Source: Craterostigma plantagineum
Taxonomy: Eukaryota; Streptophyta; Magnoliopsida; Lamiales; Linderniaceae
Assembly (NCBI GenBank): GCA_027422505.1
Contig: JAPQWV010000012.1
Coordinates: 21,612,001-21,676,000 of the forward strand
Direction: 5' to 3'
DNA: 64,000 nt
A program made the translations under genes and the position numbers. The notes under the pieces are model-generated. The model was not told the origin of the DNA. It was given only the letters and a program-made list of their open reading frames with translations, and did no database searches. Of the stretch, positions 23,456-34,799 are shown piece after piece (the stretch's first letter is position 1; each line of letters begins with the position of its first letter).

Positions 23456-23706
23456 TGTTGAAAAACTCACGCGAACACAAGTGAACCCGATCTCGTTTTG
23501 GTGCTGCTGAAATCTGCTGCCTTTTCTGTAGTCTTTGCACTGCTTCAATAGAAGTTTACTTGGACGCCAATAAATGCCTACAATCAAGCCACTAATTTAG
23601 CCTAAACTAATAAGGAAAAATAATCTCTTCCTAAGGAAAATACAATCATCTCCTAAGCTATGCCTAAGCTAATTAAGGAAAGTAAATCACAAGGATTATT
23701 CCTACA
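23456..23706 (-). repeat. 5' LTR of copia 1
   Basis: Starts the element in the minus-strand direction. It is followed by the primer-binding site. Confidence 0.95.
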
Positions 23707-23711
23707 ACTAT

Positions 23712-24506
23712 CCAGCATATAATCACATCTACGAACAAAACCTATACATTGACGTACATGACATAAATTTCCAACTATATCTGACCACCTTTCGATGTCC
23801 AGGCGAGATTATATTGTCCATACTCCAAGGATACCCAATGTGGCATGCTCCAACTGTGACGGCGTCGGTGCCAATGGCATATCTCCAACAGTTTTTGGGA
23901 TATATTCAAGGTCACATAGTCGATGGAACATACGAGTTCACCTCACTGCTCGGGACACGGCATGTTAGGGTGACCAAAGACCACTTCGGCATGGTGTTGG
24001 AATTACCCTTCAGCCAAAACTTCGACCCGATGCCTTCAGATGCAGACATGGCGAGAGACTTTTTACAGATGGGGTACAGAGCACCGCTTGCCAAACTAGA
24101 ACAGTTTCAGAGCAACGAGATTCCTCATCCGTGGAAGACCCTTTTCGGGATTGTGAACAAGTGCCTCTCACCCAAGCATGCTGGATTCCACAAAGGCAAC
24201 GACAACATCCTTCGCATATTCCATGGCATCACATTCTCCAGGAATTAAGATGTAGCTCAGCTAATCTGGAATGATATCCGACAGAAGTAGAATAAAAAGT
24301 CGAAGAATTTGCCATATGCACGGTGGTTTTCGTACTCATTGCCAATCTTATGGAGGTTCGCGAGGATATTCCCAGATTACCTCCTGGTGGAAACTACCAA
24401 CCTCCCAAGTTCAAATTCTTCCATCATCCAAAGTTTACTAATCTCCAGCGACCATCGTTGCCCATCTCGTTTGAGCTACTACGTCTCGCAGATCCCACGG
24501 GAGATG
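23712..24506 (+). pseudogene. repetitive plant ORF, N-terminal part ('putative plant transposon protein' type)
   Basis: A frame of about 160 codons (open to 24248) reads like the domain found in many degenerate plant retroelement-associated ORFs (Pfam 'putative plant transposon protein' type): WHAPTVTASVPMAYLQQFL, the PWKTLFGIVNKCLSPKHAGF core and a DVAQLIWNDI block just past a TAA. Further stops and a frameshift follow, then PRLPPGGNYQPPKF and ADPTGD. The reading frame at the right edge continues exactly at 30882 after the solo LTR is removed. The family's function is not known to me. Confidence 0.65.
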
Positions 24507-25198
24507 TGTAATACCCGTAAAATCTAAATACGGGATTTACAATATAATTAATGGCATGACATCTTACTTAGAGATTTTGCTAGGTGAAATATAATTTCTG
24601 AGAGATGATTTTTGCCGAGCTTAGCGTATTTTCGGGTGTCGACTTGGACTATAATTTCGGGTAAGATGAATTTCGCCGTGTTTATATAAAATTCAGGCGT
24701 TGACTTGTGAATTTAATTTTACGGGTCAAAGGATAGATACATAATATTTTCAGGTAGAATAATTTTCGGGTGTGATAAGTAATTTTCGGGTAGTCTAAAT
24801 AATTTTGGATAACTAATTAAGAAGAAATTTTTTATATTGAATTTATATGCATATTTTTGGCTATATAATAAGTGTTATATTTATGTTCACATTGATTTAA
24901 TTTATTAGTGTAGATTTAGGAATTAGGAAAAATATGGAATAAAAGATCTTAGAAAGTTGGCGAAAATAAGAGTCTGAAGTAAGTTTCGATTGATTTTAGT
25001 AAAGGCCAAGATTCGGCCAATTTCCAATACAGATAAATGTTAACTTTCGCTAAACAAGTAAGGTTTGAGTAAATAAAATCGTCTGATTATAGTATGATTT
25101 TTGGTTGACCAATTATAAAGACTAGATCGGGCAATTGAAGTGTAGAAATCCATATAACCCTTGAGGAAGTGAATCGGCCGAATTACAACACATGTAAG

Positions 25199-25798
25199 TG
25201 TTGGGGTGTTCAGATAATACGAGCAATATTAACGGCGATCAACCAACGATAAAAGCGAAAATAACACGATAACTTTTAACGTGGAAAACCCAAAACGGGA
25301 AAAACCACGCGATCGCTCTCCCGATCCAAGGAAACAATCCACTATAACCAAGTTCGACGATTACAGCGACAACTCCTCCCGAGAACGTCTCGAGGTAACA
25401 ACAGCCCAAAAAACACACCGGAAAATACTACGCCGACAAGAGAGTACGTCACGTCGAGTTACAAACTCGGTACACCAACAAACGTTGAGCTACAAGCTCG
25501 GATATACGAAGAAGAAGTTGAAGCGTATTACCACACAAACGTGAGAAACCGAACGATCTGAAATGGTAGATACGTAGAGCACGTCGAGGTGACTCTCCTC
25601 CCGAAGTTTCGACAAAAACGGGGCAACGAATCGTCCGGATCTGAATTTTCTTCCCACTTTCTCTTTCTCTTCTCTTTTCTTTCTCTTCTCTCTTTTTTCT
25701 CCTCTGCTCGTCGATGTGTGCGTGTGTAATGTTCTATCTTTTTTTTTACATAATATTAATAATATGTATATGGGCCACCCAATGGGCCGGACCCAATA
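25199..25798 (-). repeat. 3' LTR of copia 2
   Basis: Near-identical to 27798-28395. It carries a CT-rich tract (TTTCTCTTCTC repeats) and ends in ATGGGCCGGACCCAATA. Confidence 0.93.
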
Positions 25799-25849
25799 AA
25801 CTCCTCCTCCGGCTCATATGGTGGGCTCAAGCAAGCCCGCTTTCCGCCG

Positions 25850-26648
25850 ACATGTCTTGAGCTTCTCCTTCGGCAAAATCTTCGTCAACATATCTGATCC
25901 GTTCTCACTCGGGTGATCGCCAAATACAACTGCTTCGACTCGAGCACATCTCGAACCCAATGGTATCTGACGTCGATATGCTTGGATCTCGAATGGAATG
26001 ACGAGTTCTTGGAGAGGTGGATGACACTCTAACTATCACTGTAGACAACATACTTGTCCTGTCGTAGACCAAGTTCTTCAAGAAACTTCTTCATCCACAA
26101 AGCTTCTTTGCAACCCTGCGTGATTGCAATGTACTCGGCTTCTGTGGTGGATAGTGCAACACACTTCTGCAGCTTCGACTGCCATGACACAGCCCCCCTG
26201 CAAAAGTCATCAAAAAACCTGAAATAGATTTTCTAGAGTCAATATCGCCTGCCATGTCTGAATCGGTATATCCAACTAGCATAGGCTCTCTGCTGCCAAA
26301 ACACAAACACGTCTTGGAAGTGCCTCTGAGATATCTCAATATCCACTTTACGGCTTCCCAATGCTCTATTCTCGGGTTAGAGAGAAAACGGTTAACGACA
26401 CCAACGGCATGGGCAATATCGGGTCGAGTACAAACCATAGCATACATCAAACTACCGACCGCAGACTGATAAGGAACTCTACTCATGTCGGCCTTCTCTT
26501 CCTCACTTTTCGGGCATTTCTCAGATGACAACTTGAAATGAGCTGCAAGTGGAGAGCACACTGCCTTGGCTGTACTCATCTGAAATCTCGAGAACTTTCT
26601 CAATATAATTCTTTTGAGATAACCATAGCTTCGGATTTTTCTTGTCAC
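25850..26648 (-). pseudogene. copia 2 RT end and RNase H
   Basis: Continues in another frame with YQSAVGSLMYAMVCTRPDIA and the RNase H start GYTDSDMAGDIDSRKSISGF. After a further frameshift (about 26190) the blocks ALSTTEAEYIAI and SKHIDVRYHWVRD can be read to about 25900. Several frame changes make it inactive. Confidence 0.85.
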
Positions 26649-27750
26649 GAGAAATCCTCATACCGAGTATTTTCTTTGCCGCTCCCAAGTCCTTTATCGC
26701 AAAAGACTTGCTCAATTCTCTCTTCAACGCCGTTCTCCGTCTGCAAGCGCACGTCACCGATACCGATGGCTTAGCAATGCCATCGTTTCCCATAATAACT
26801 CGTCCAAAATCACCAAAGGTATATGAGGTAAAGAAATCCCGTCGTGGTGTAGCATGTTTCGTAGCACCGCTATCGATCACCCAACTAGTCTCATGACTAG
26901 TTAGATTAAAAGCATCATCGTCGCGCACAACAAAGAAATCTTCCGTGACTGCGGTTACCTTGTCAACCTTATCAGCATCCATTGTCTGATGATCTTGACT
27001 CTTCGCATTCTTGTTCTCTTTCAGGAACTTCCGACAAAATTTTTTAATGTGCCCCTTCTTGCCACAATAATGACACTCGATGCTAGCATACTTCCCGGAC
27101 TTGCTCTTACTTCTGCTTCGATCACCCGGGCATCGACTCTTACTCCTCCCCCTGTTCTCCGTGACTAGGACATCGGACTGTGAAGAAGAACCTTGTGACT
27201 TTCTTCTCATTTCTTCGTTGAGTACGCTGCTCTTCACCAGCTCCATCGAACAAATGCCATTTGGTGGTGAATTAGATAATGACATCCTGAATGTCTCCCA
27301 CGAGTCTAGCAACGTACCAAGAAGCCACAAACCCTGCACTTCATCGTCGAACTTGATTCCCATTCCAGATAGCTGATTATTAATTCCTTGGAATATATTC
27401 AAGTGATCAGGCATGCTGCTCCCTTCTTGATACTTCAAACCCATCATCTGCTTTATCAGAAAAAGCTTGTTGTTCCCCGTCTTTCGAGCGTATAACTGCT
27501 CAAGCTTGCTCCATAAGGTCCTGGCATGTTTCTCGTCGCTTATGTGGTTGAGAACATTATCGTCAACCCACTGTCGAATAAAACCGCAAACTTGACGGTG
27601 AATCAGCCTTGTCGCTTTTATCAGTCGGCTTCTCCAGATCGAACACGGGCGCATAATAATCTTTTACGTATAAAAGATCCTTCATCTTCCCTTTCCAAAT
27701 ATGGTAGTTCGATCCATTCAACATAACCATCCGACTAGTATTGCCCTCCA
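26521..27750 (-). pseudogene. copia 2 gag-protease fused to RT end
   Basis: Gag starts near 27750 ([18 protein letters not shown]), shifts frame at about 27590, then continues as one 377-codon frame: capsid (WSKLEQLYARKTGNNKLFL), an RS-rich linker, a CCHC knuckle (CHYCGKKGHIKKFC) and the protease site WVIDSGATKHATPRRDFF. At about 26735 protease runs directly, in frame, into the C-terminal RT sequence KDLGAAKKILGMRI and SQKNYIEKVLE. Integrase and the RT catalytic core are missing, so the deletion made a gag-protease-RT tail chimera. Confidence 0.9.
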
Positions 27751-27797
27751 TGACTTCGAACACAACAGCTCAATTCAACCTCGCTCTGATACCACTT

Positions 27798-28395
27798 TGT
27801 TGGCGTGTTCGGATAAAACGTGCAATATTAACGGTGATCAACCAACGACAAAAGCGAAAATAACACGATAACTTTTAACGTGGAAAACCCAAAACGGGAA
27901 AAACCACGGGATCGCTCTCCCTATCCAAGGAAACAATCCACTATAACCAAGTTCGACGATTACAGCGACAACTCCTCCCGAGAACGTCTCGAGGTAATAA
28001 CAGCCAAAAAACACACCGAAAAGTACTACGCCGACAAGAGAGTACGTCACGTCGAGTTACAAACTCGGTACACCAACAAACGTCGAGCTACAAGCTCGGA
28101 TATACGAAGAAGAAGTCGAAGCGTATTACCACCCAAACGTGAGAAACCGAACGATCTGAAACAATAGATACGTAGAGCACGTCGAGGCGACTCTCCCCCC
28201 AAAGTTTCAACAAAAACGGGGCAATAGATCGTCCGGATTTGAATTTTCTTCCCACTTTTTCTTTCTCTTCTCTTTTCTTTCTCTTCTCTCTTTTTTCTCC
28301 TCTGCTCGTCGATGTGTGCGTGTGTAATGTTCTATCTTTTTTTTACATAATATTAATAATATGTATATGGGCCACCCATTGGGCCGGACCCAATA
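27798..28395 (-). repeat. 5' LTR of copia 2
   Basis: Left edge is preceded by the primer-binding site; right edge is followed by the GTAAG duplication. Confidence 0.93.
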
Positions 28396-29409
28396 GTAAG
28401 TACTAACCTTCGTCGATAAAAGTGATACTTAAGTAAGGTTTGGAATCGACCGATTTTGGCGTAAGTAAAATAATGAATTCGAGTAATATAATTCATATAC
28501 GTCAATTACTTAACTCTAAGGGAAATAATATCACCGCTTACCATCTTGTCACTCACGAATTCCCAAGATTAATACTTATCATATATGTCGAAACTCATTA
28601 GGAGAGGAAACCATTATTATGAATACAAAATATAAATCAAAAGAGAAGAAGAAAATCAAACTAAGGAAGAATTCAGCCAACATAAGCAACCCTTATTTTC
28701 GGACCAAAATTCAGATACAAATTATGTTGATTAGATAGTCAATTGGGTTGAATAGATAGTCGAAAACCCTATTTTTGGATTCATGCTAACATGTTTTCCT
28801 AAGATTCACGAATGCTTAAGTTGGAAGCTTATAAGGTTAAATTCTTCCTCAGGTAAGTTAAACATATTATGAATTTAGAAAGACCTTCAAATCGAATTAC
28901 AGTTTATGAATTCACTTTAAATAATTGGACGTTTATATAGCTTTATTTCTTTTGATAGTGGAGGCATTATGGGGCAGCTACACCACACGTTTACTAGATA
29001 AAGTGAATATATTATTAGGGGACATGATTTGCTTTTAGGTCTTTTGTTAATGGAAACGTTGCTGGATATCTTAAGTGATGTTTGTTCTCTTTAGTTATAG
29101 AAATTCTCAACGTTAGTTCTTCAGACATAAGAAATGCGTGGTGTACGACAAAATTCGAACACTGACTTTGACCCAATTTTTGGAATACTTTGCATTAGTT
29201 AAATCGACCGAATGTGAGACTATCGTTGTGAGATTCGGACAAATAGTTTTGAGCATTGAACTTTTGCCGTGTCACATGAATTAATGTTGATTCGGCCGAC
29301 TTTCATATTTTTTAACAGGGAATCTGAAATATAGATAATCGGGCGAATGGGCTTCCTAGTGTAAACTTTCGACGTGCTATGTATCCAATTAGTTCGGTCG
29401 CACACTTTC

Positions 29410-29412
<3 letters not shown>

Positions 29413-29446
<34 letters not shown>
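29413..29446. repeat. (AT)17 microsatellite
   Basis: Uninterrupted AT dinucleotide run inside the Tekay-type solo LTR. Confidence 0.95.
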
Positions 29447-29449
<3 letters not shown>

Positions 29450-30881
29450 ACTTATACCTATGGTCTAATTTGCCTAGGGATCGGGCGATTTGAAAGAATT
29501 ATGATCGAGCGACTTGGAGACTAGGTAATCGGACGATTCAAGTGCTAAATAATCGGGCGATACTACTTTCACCGAGAATTTTTATATATAAGGGTTGATC
29601 CGACTCTGAAACAATGTTTAATAAACTTTCGGGCGAATTTAAATTAGCTACAAAGTCCGGTGTTGACTTAATTCAGACTACCAATCAAACTGACTTAGAG
29701 TTTTAAAATATCATATTAGACAGAAGGTACTTTCAATCGAATAACATAGTCAAATCAATTTATTTCGACATAATCATCCAATTTGAGTATTATACTGATA
29801 TTGCAATATTTTTATCTAAGGGTCGAAAAATAGGAACTTCAACTAAGTGAGAACTTCAACTACAGCACATAAATGTATTATATGCGATTGATTTATGTGA
29901 CTATCTGCTTCAGTGCTTTTATGTGATATGAATTATTTGCGACATGTCAATGCATTGTTAGTAAAGTAATTTATTTTATCGCAGGCATTTTCGTATGCAC
30001 GCACGTTTCATTTGGGGGATTTCGAGATGTGAGCGTGCACCATGTCTATCGCCTGAGAGCGATGATATTTGCCGATATAGGCATCTGATGTCGACTCACA
30101 GTTGAGTCAGGGCTACTTCTATGGCACCATGACGGCGTGGTGCGTCGTCGGTTATATCATATAGATATTTGGGTTGCAGCCCTGTTTATTTATTTGCGCA
30201 AATGCCCTGTTGGCGGTAGGGGGTAACCTGGAGGGTTCAAGCTGAGGGAATAAGTAACACAGGGGGTAACTCTGATGTAGGCAACCTCGGCGTGGGCTAC
30301 CAGCGTGAGCGACCGCCTGGCAGAGGGGAGGACCTGGGAAACGGCGACCTAGGGGAAACGTAGTGCATCCTAGCGTAAGCCACCCGGCGTGGGTCGCTGC
30401 CATATTTATTCATATTGGATTTGAGCTCATTTATAGTGCATAGTAAGATTAGCCGAGGGCTCTGAGTGAAAGTAGTACGAGTATTAAATGCATTAGTGCG
30501 GATGCCTTTGCGGGGTTATTGGGCACTTGCATAATGCATCCTTCGTACTTACTGAGCTTTATAGCTCATTCCCTATATTTATGTGTTGTAGGTACGACAG
30601 AGTCGGACGTTGAGAAATGTCAATTCTAAGGCAGGCTGACGGCGGTACTCCACGATCTTTTGAGGGCAAGGCTGTACATGGATGACGACCTGTGGAGCGG
30701 CATTAGGATGTTTTGTTACTGTGAATTTGGGCATTGGCCTTTTATAATTACGACGATGTAGGTTATGTTTGTCGTAATATATCATTTTTAGGAAAAAGTT
30801 TTTGTTAGACGGGTGTTCCGCGACTTACGTGCCAAAATCCGCCACTAGTCTTTGATAGAAAGTGAGGGGCGTTATAAGATG

Positions 30882-32866
30882 TATATAGAAAGTACTGTTG
30901 GGAGAATCATCTCACTAAGGCGATGATCCGAGGGCCCCCGACAGACTTCAATGTGAGCCCTCAACAACATCAGAGTCCTGAGGATGCGTTGATTGACGAA
31001 GTCGCCAAGGAACTCGAGGTGGAGGGCTTAACTCAAGTGACGACGAGTCAGCCCATTGCGACGGTGTTCACTCATTGGTTGTCAACATGCAACATCAGTC
31101 GACCTGGTATCATAAGTCCTGCTCAAGGCGGCACGTCAGTAACATTTTCTGACGTTGCAACAGACTACAAGCAGCTCTCTCTGCCTCACTTACTTCTTTT
31201 GAAGATCGACTTATGGACAGAGTTCATGCAGCCATCGAGACGTCCCGACGTGACACTGGGAAAGCTCCCATGTCTGAGGCAACCACATCCGAACAACTTC
31301 CACATACCTCACACCTAAGCCTCACATCCATACAACCCACCCTTACAAACACACCCATCCAATCACCCATTCTCATCAACCCGTACACCGTACTTATCAG
31401 TGAGCTTCACACAATTCTCGTTGTCCGACTCTTTGGACTTTCCAACCGGACTCCTCAAGAAGAAGATCTCTTCAGGTGTCTTGTTGATCGTCCTGACCCA
31501 CCTACACAAACATGCCGTGGCCAAGGCTCCCACTCCAAATGTCGACATGACGACCCTGACGATTAGGATCGCCATGAGGTGGAGAAGAGGCTGAGAACAT
31601 ATACAAGTGGTCAAGAACAAGGCCCGGGCTTGGCTCAGACAAGTACAGGAGCTGCTGATACCTCACGACCCGTAACCCGCTCACAAACCCAAACCACCAC
31701 GCACGCACCCAAACTCTAACACCAACCGAACCACCAACCTTAAGAACACCTCCACCCACACCTCCAACAACGACAATCACAAGCCCACTGCTTCCACAAG
31801 AAGCAGATGCAGAAATGCTCTTGGCCCTAGCGGAAATCATAGCCACCTTAAGCTCAACTGCTCCGGACCAGTCGGGACATCAAGACGTGAAGTCGACCCA
31901 CACGAAGTCCTAGATAAATACATCTTTGACGGACAGTGGGTAAAGCAAAGGCTCAAGGATGTTCGCCACTTTCTACGCCAAGCTTTAGTCGGCCTAGTTC
32001 TCATAGAAGACGAAGAACTTCAGGAAGACGAGGACTACAATTTGGATCCCCCAAGGCTTCCAGAGTTAATTGCACAACGAGCGGACACCCCTCGGCATTG
32101 ACTGCATGGACCGTTCGAGTCGACTCTCCATGGCAGAACGTACGGATAGAAGTCCCGTTCCTCGGAGAAGTTCGTCAGCAAAGTTGGAGGTCACTGGACA
32201 AGATCAAGAAGGTGAAGAGTTCAAGCTCAGAGATATCTCGCATTGGGATCGGCAAAGAAGGATGGACTATCTATACAGGCTGACCCAACTCGGACCTAAT
32301 TGGAAGCTTGGACTCCCTAAAGTTAGCCGAGGAGCCATTTCCAACCCCAATCTATATTATCGAGCGGACAAACAGAACTCGAGAAGAGATACGCGAGAGC
32401 TATCTACTGTACCTCCAGCCCACGAGGTCTACCATCTTTCCCAGATGTACGTGGAGAAGTATAAGGACCCTCAAGACTATATCAAGAAGGACGGCTCGAG
32501 GGAATCAACCTGTTCACGGTGCGCCAAGTCAAGTACTTTGCCGCACACGACCCTCAGATGGCTCTGGAGAGCAATGTGAAGAAGGTCAACGTGGCAGCTC
32601 CATGTTTGAAAGGTCTAGAGATCGAAGGGCTTCCCATCAATCACATGTTCATAGACTCAATCATAGCAATCACTTACCACAAAACAATTGCTGAGAAGAT
32701 TAGACTGATGCTAACGACTGAGGTTAACAAATTCTGCGACGGGACGCTCAAGTTGATAAGGAGGAACATCAAGAGAACATCGGAAGAAATCGATGAAGAG
32801 ACTAGGCTACCCGATCAGAAAAGAATAAGAGAGAAACCACCTTTGACTAAGATACTCGCAGCCTGA
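30882..32866 (+). pseudogene. repetitive plant ORF, C-terminal part
   Basis: Continuation of the ORF at 23712-24506, in the same frame across the LTR insertion, through ENHLTKAMIRGPPTDFNV. It then breaks up by frameshifts: a Thr/Pro/Gln-rich low-complexity middle (31210-31900), a block EEPFPTPIYIIERTNRTREE at about 32325, and a final open frame (to 32866) with RQVKYFAAHDPQMALESNVK and ITYHKTIAEKIRLMLTTEV. I know this only as a repetitive, retroelement-linked protein of unknown role in plants. Confidence 0.55.
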
Positions 32867-32978
32867 CGAGCGAATAGAGTTGAGGGACACAATAACGCAT
32901 TATGAGAATGCGATGGGCTTGCGCAGGTCGTTCTACGCCCGCAAAGATAGACAGAGCAGAAGGGCAATCAAGCATAAA

Positions 32979-33338
32979 TGGGGAGATTATAGAATATACT
33001 TTGTAATTGTGCTTTGGTTTATTAGCTATCTCTGTAATTAGGGGCGTTTCTTTTATTAGTCCAGAGATTAGGACTAGATGGTTATTTATACCAAATTAGT
33101 TTGATATAAATACAATTGTAAATATTGAGTTTAGTATAGAAAGTTATCGAATTGATCCGAAGGACTGATGAATTAAACTATAGAGAGAGAAACAACAAAT
33201 GCTTTCTCAGACTACAAAGTTCTCTCTCAAGTTTATCAACGAAAGGTATTTGACCGAGGTGAAGATTTTGACAATTCCAATCGATTACCTTAGAATTCCT
33301 GCCTAGGATCAATAGAGTTGATAATCGAGGACCTAACA
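32979..33338 (+). repeat. copia LTR (D-family relative)
   Basis: Shares ordered blocks with the LTR ending at 56431: GTAATTAGGGGC, TTTTATTAGTC, a TTTATACCAA..GGTATAAATA-type region, AGAGAGAGAAACAACA and the end GAGGACCTAACA. It probably starts TGGGGAGATTATAG at 32979. No clear 5-bp duplication flanks it (ATAAA versus GGTGT), so it may be the left LTR of a truncated element. Confidence 0.7.
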
Positions 33339-33399
33339 GGTGTTCGAGCTTGGTCATGAATATTAATGTTAATCCGCATGCTTCCAAGCAATCTCAAGG

Positions 33400-33865
33400 G
33401 TCTTGAGTTGATTCGCGTGTTTTGGAGCTAATCACACGAGTCTTCGATTGGCTCGTGTGCTTTCGAGAAATCACACGGGTCTTGAGTTGTCGCATGCTTT
33501 CGAGCTGATCACATGAGTCTTGAGTTGATCCGCGTGCTTCCAAGCAATCACACGAGTCTTGAGTTGATCCGCGTGCTTCCGAGCAATCACACGGGCCACC
33601 GATTGGTCCACATACTTCCAGCAAATCACACGGATCTTTGATTGGTCCACGTGATTCCAAGCGAATCACGCGGATCTTCGAACCTTCTTATCAGTCTTCG
33701 AACCTTCATCGCAAATCGTTGATCTTCGAACTTTTTCACTAATCTTCGGATCTTCTTCGTCGATCTTCGAAACTTTTTCGTTGATCCTCGAACCTTTTTC
33801 GTCGATCTCCAGATCTCCTTCGTCGATCTTCAAACCTTCGTCTCCAATTTTCAACCTTCTTCCTC
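33400..33865. repeat. two adjoining minisatellites
   Basis: From 33400 to about 33665, units of about 45-50 bp repeat around AATCACACGAGTCTTGAGTTGATCC-like sequence with GCGTGCTTCCGAGC. From about 33665 to 33860 the unit changes to about 28-30 bp around CTTCGTCGATCTTCGAAACT. Copies are diverged. The frames on either strand are an artefact of the repeat. Confidence 0.85.
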
Positions 33866-34790
33866 GGTCCTCGAATCTTTAAATATTGACTTCAATACGA
33901 TTAACTTCGTCGAGATATTTTGAATGCTTAAAGTCTCATGTCGTCTTTCGAAGCTCTGTATTATTCGTTGTTGTATCTTTCTTAACTTTTGAAGTCCCAT
34001 ATTTATAGTGGTAGAGGTTTATGAATATGGAGAACATAATCATGAGACTGATTATGCTAATACTTAAAGTTGATTTATTTCTGGATTTGATTTGATTTGA
34101 TTTAATTTCCATATTTGATGATCTCCTTTACCTATTATGTATTTCCTTGATATTTATTATGTAAATCAAATACTTAATGAATGCTTTAATAATATTTCAG
34201 TCTGTTTGTTCGTTTTAAGAATGAGTTTAAGATTTTGAGAATAAATTTTATTTTGAGAATCAATTTAATCGAAAAACGACTACCAAAAACGATTCAAGAA
34301 AAGGCTGCGTTTGGTTTGAAGCTCTAGAAAAGGTAACACAAAAACCCAATATAAAGAATGGGATAACAATCTCATCCAAGTCATCCAACAATGACGTTTA
34401 GTTTGTACTATTCAAGCAAAGATAATGAATAAGTTCACCTACCATGATTAATTAATTGTTATTCATTTCATATGTGTGATTTGACAACTTTAGCCCTCAG
34501 ATTTGCACCTCTCGCACAAGATCAAACTTGCTCTTCATTGCTATCATTAGAGAATTTTAACAACTTAAAATACATAAAGTTCGCAGACAAATCTCTTTTG
34601 CCTGAAGCAGTAGTTTTACATCGGTGGAACATTATCAGAAATGGTTATTAAATGTCAAACGGGCCACGCAAAGCAAACTAGGCAACTTTCTTGAAGAGAG
34701 GATAACAATCTCGTTTAGAACCTCAGCATCCAGTCTTTCACGAGGCCAAATCTATTACCGAGTCATGAGAAGAATAATAACGAACACGAA
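33866..34790. other. AT-rich spacer, possible MITE
   Basis: No gene seen. CTGCGTTTGGTTTGAAGC at about 34307 resembles a Tourist-like MITE end, but the partner end was not identified. Confidence 0.35.
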
Positions 34791-34799
34791 TGTTACCCA

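Larger units (their letters stand above)
18991..23706 (-). mobile_element. Ty1-copia retrotransposon 1, complete but mutated
   Basis: Two 251-bp LTRs (18991-19241, 23456-23706) begin TGTTG and end TTCCTACA, with a perfect target duplication ACTAT (18986-18990, 23707-23711). I count about 7 differences between the LTRs, so the insertion is recent. The element reads on the minus strand: primer-binding site, gag, protease, integrase, RT and RNase H in copia order. The coding part is strikingly GC-rich while the LTRs and flanks are AT-rich. Confidence 0.96.
25199..28395 (-). mobile_element. Ty1-copia retrotransposon 2, internally deleted, nested
   Basis: LTRs 25199-25798 (600 bp) and 27798-28395 (598 bp) begin TGTTGG and end ACCCAATA, with target duplication GTAAG (25194-25198, 28396-28400). 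A primer-binding site TGGTATCAGAGCG lies just inside the right LTR, so the element reads on the minus strand. I count about 25 differences between the LTRs. Only about 2 kb lies between them: gag, part of protease, the end of RT and RNase H. Integrase and most of RT are gone. Confidence 0.95.
24507..30876. mobile_element. Tekay/Del-type Ty3-gypsy solo LTR, interrupted
   Basis: Begins TGTAATACCCGTAAAAT and ends GGGGCGTTATA, the typical ends of Del/Tekay chromovirus LTRs, with perfect 5-bp duplication AGATG (24502-24506, 30877-30881). No gag or pol of its own remains. Subtracting the nested copia (3197 bp plus 5-bp duplication) leaves about 3.17 kb, a usual LTR length for this lineage. It sits inside a degenerate ORF and itself carries copia 2. 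Confidence 0.88.

Noticed and set aside
30152..30403. Minus-strand frame of 83 codons
   Set aside because: Lies inside the Tekay-type solo LTR in its GC-rich part; LTRs of this lineage do not encode proteins.
33394..33854. Two minus-strand frames with repeating residues
   Set aside because: Products of the minisatellite period; no known protein.
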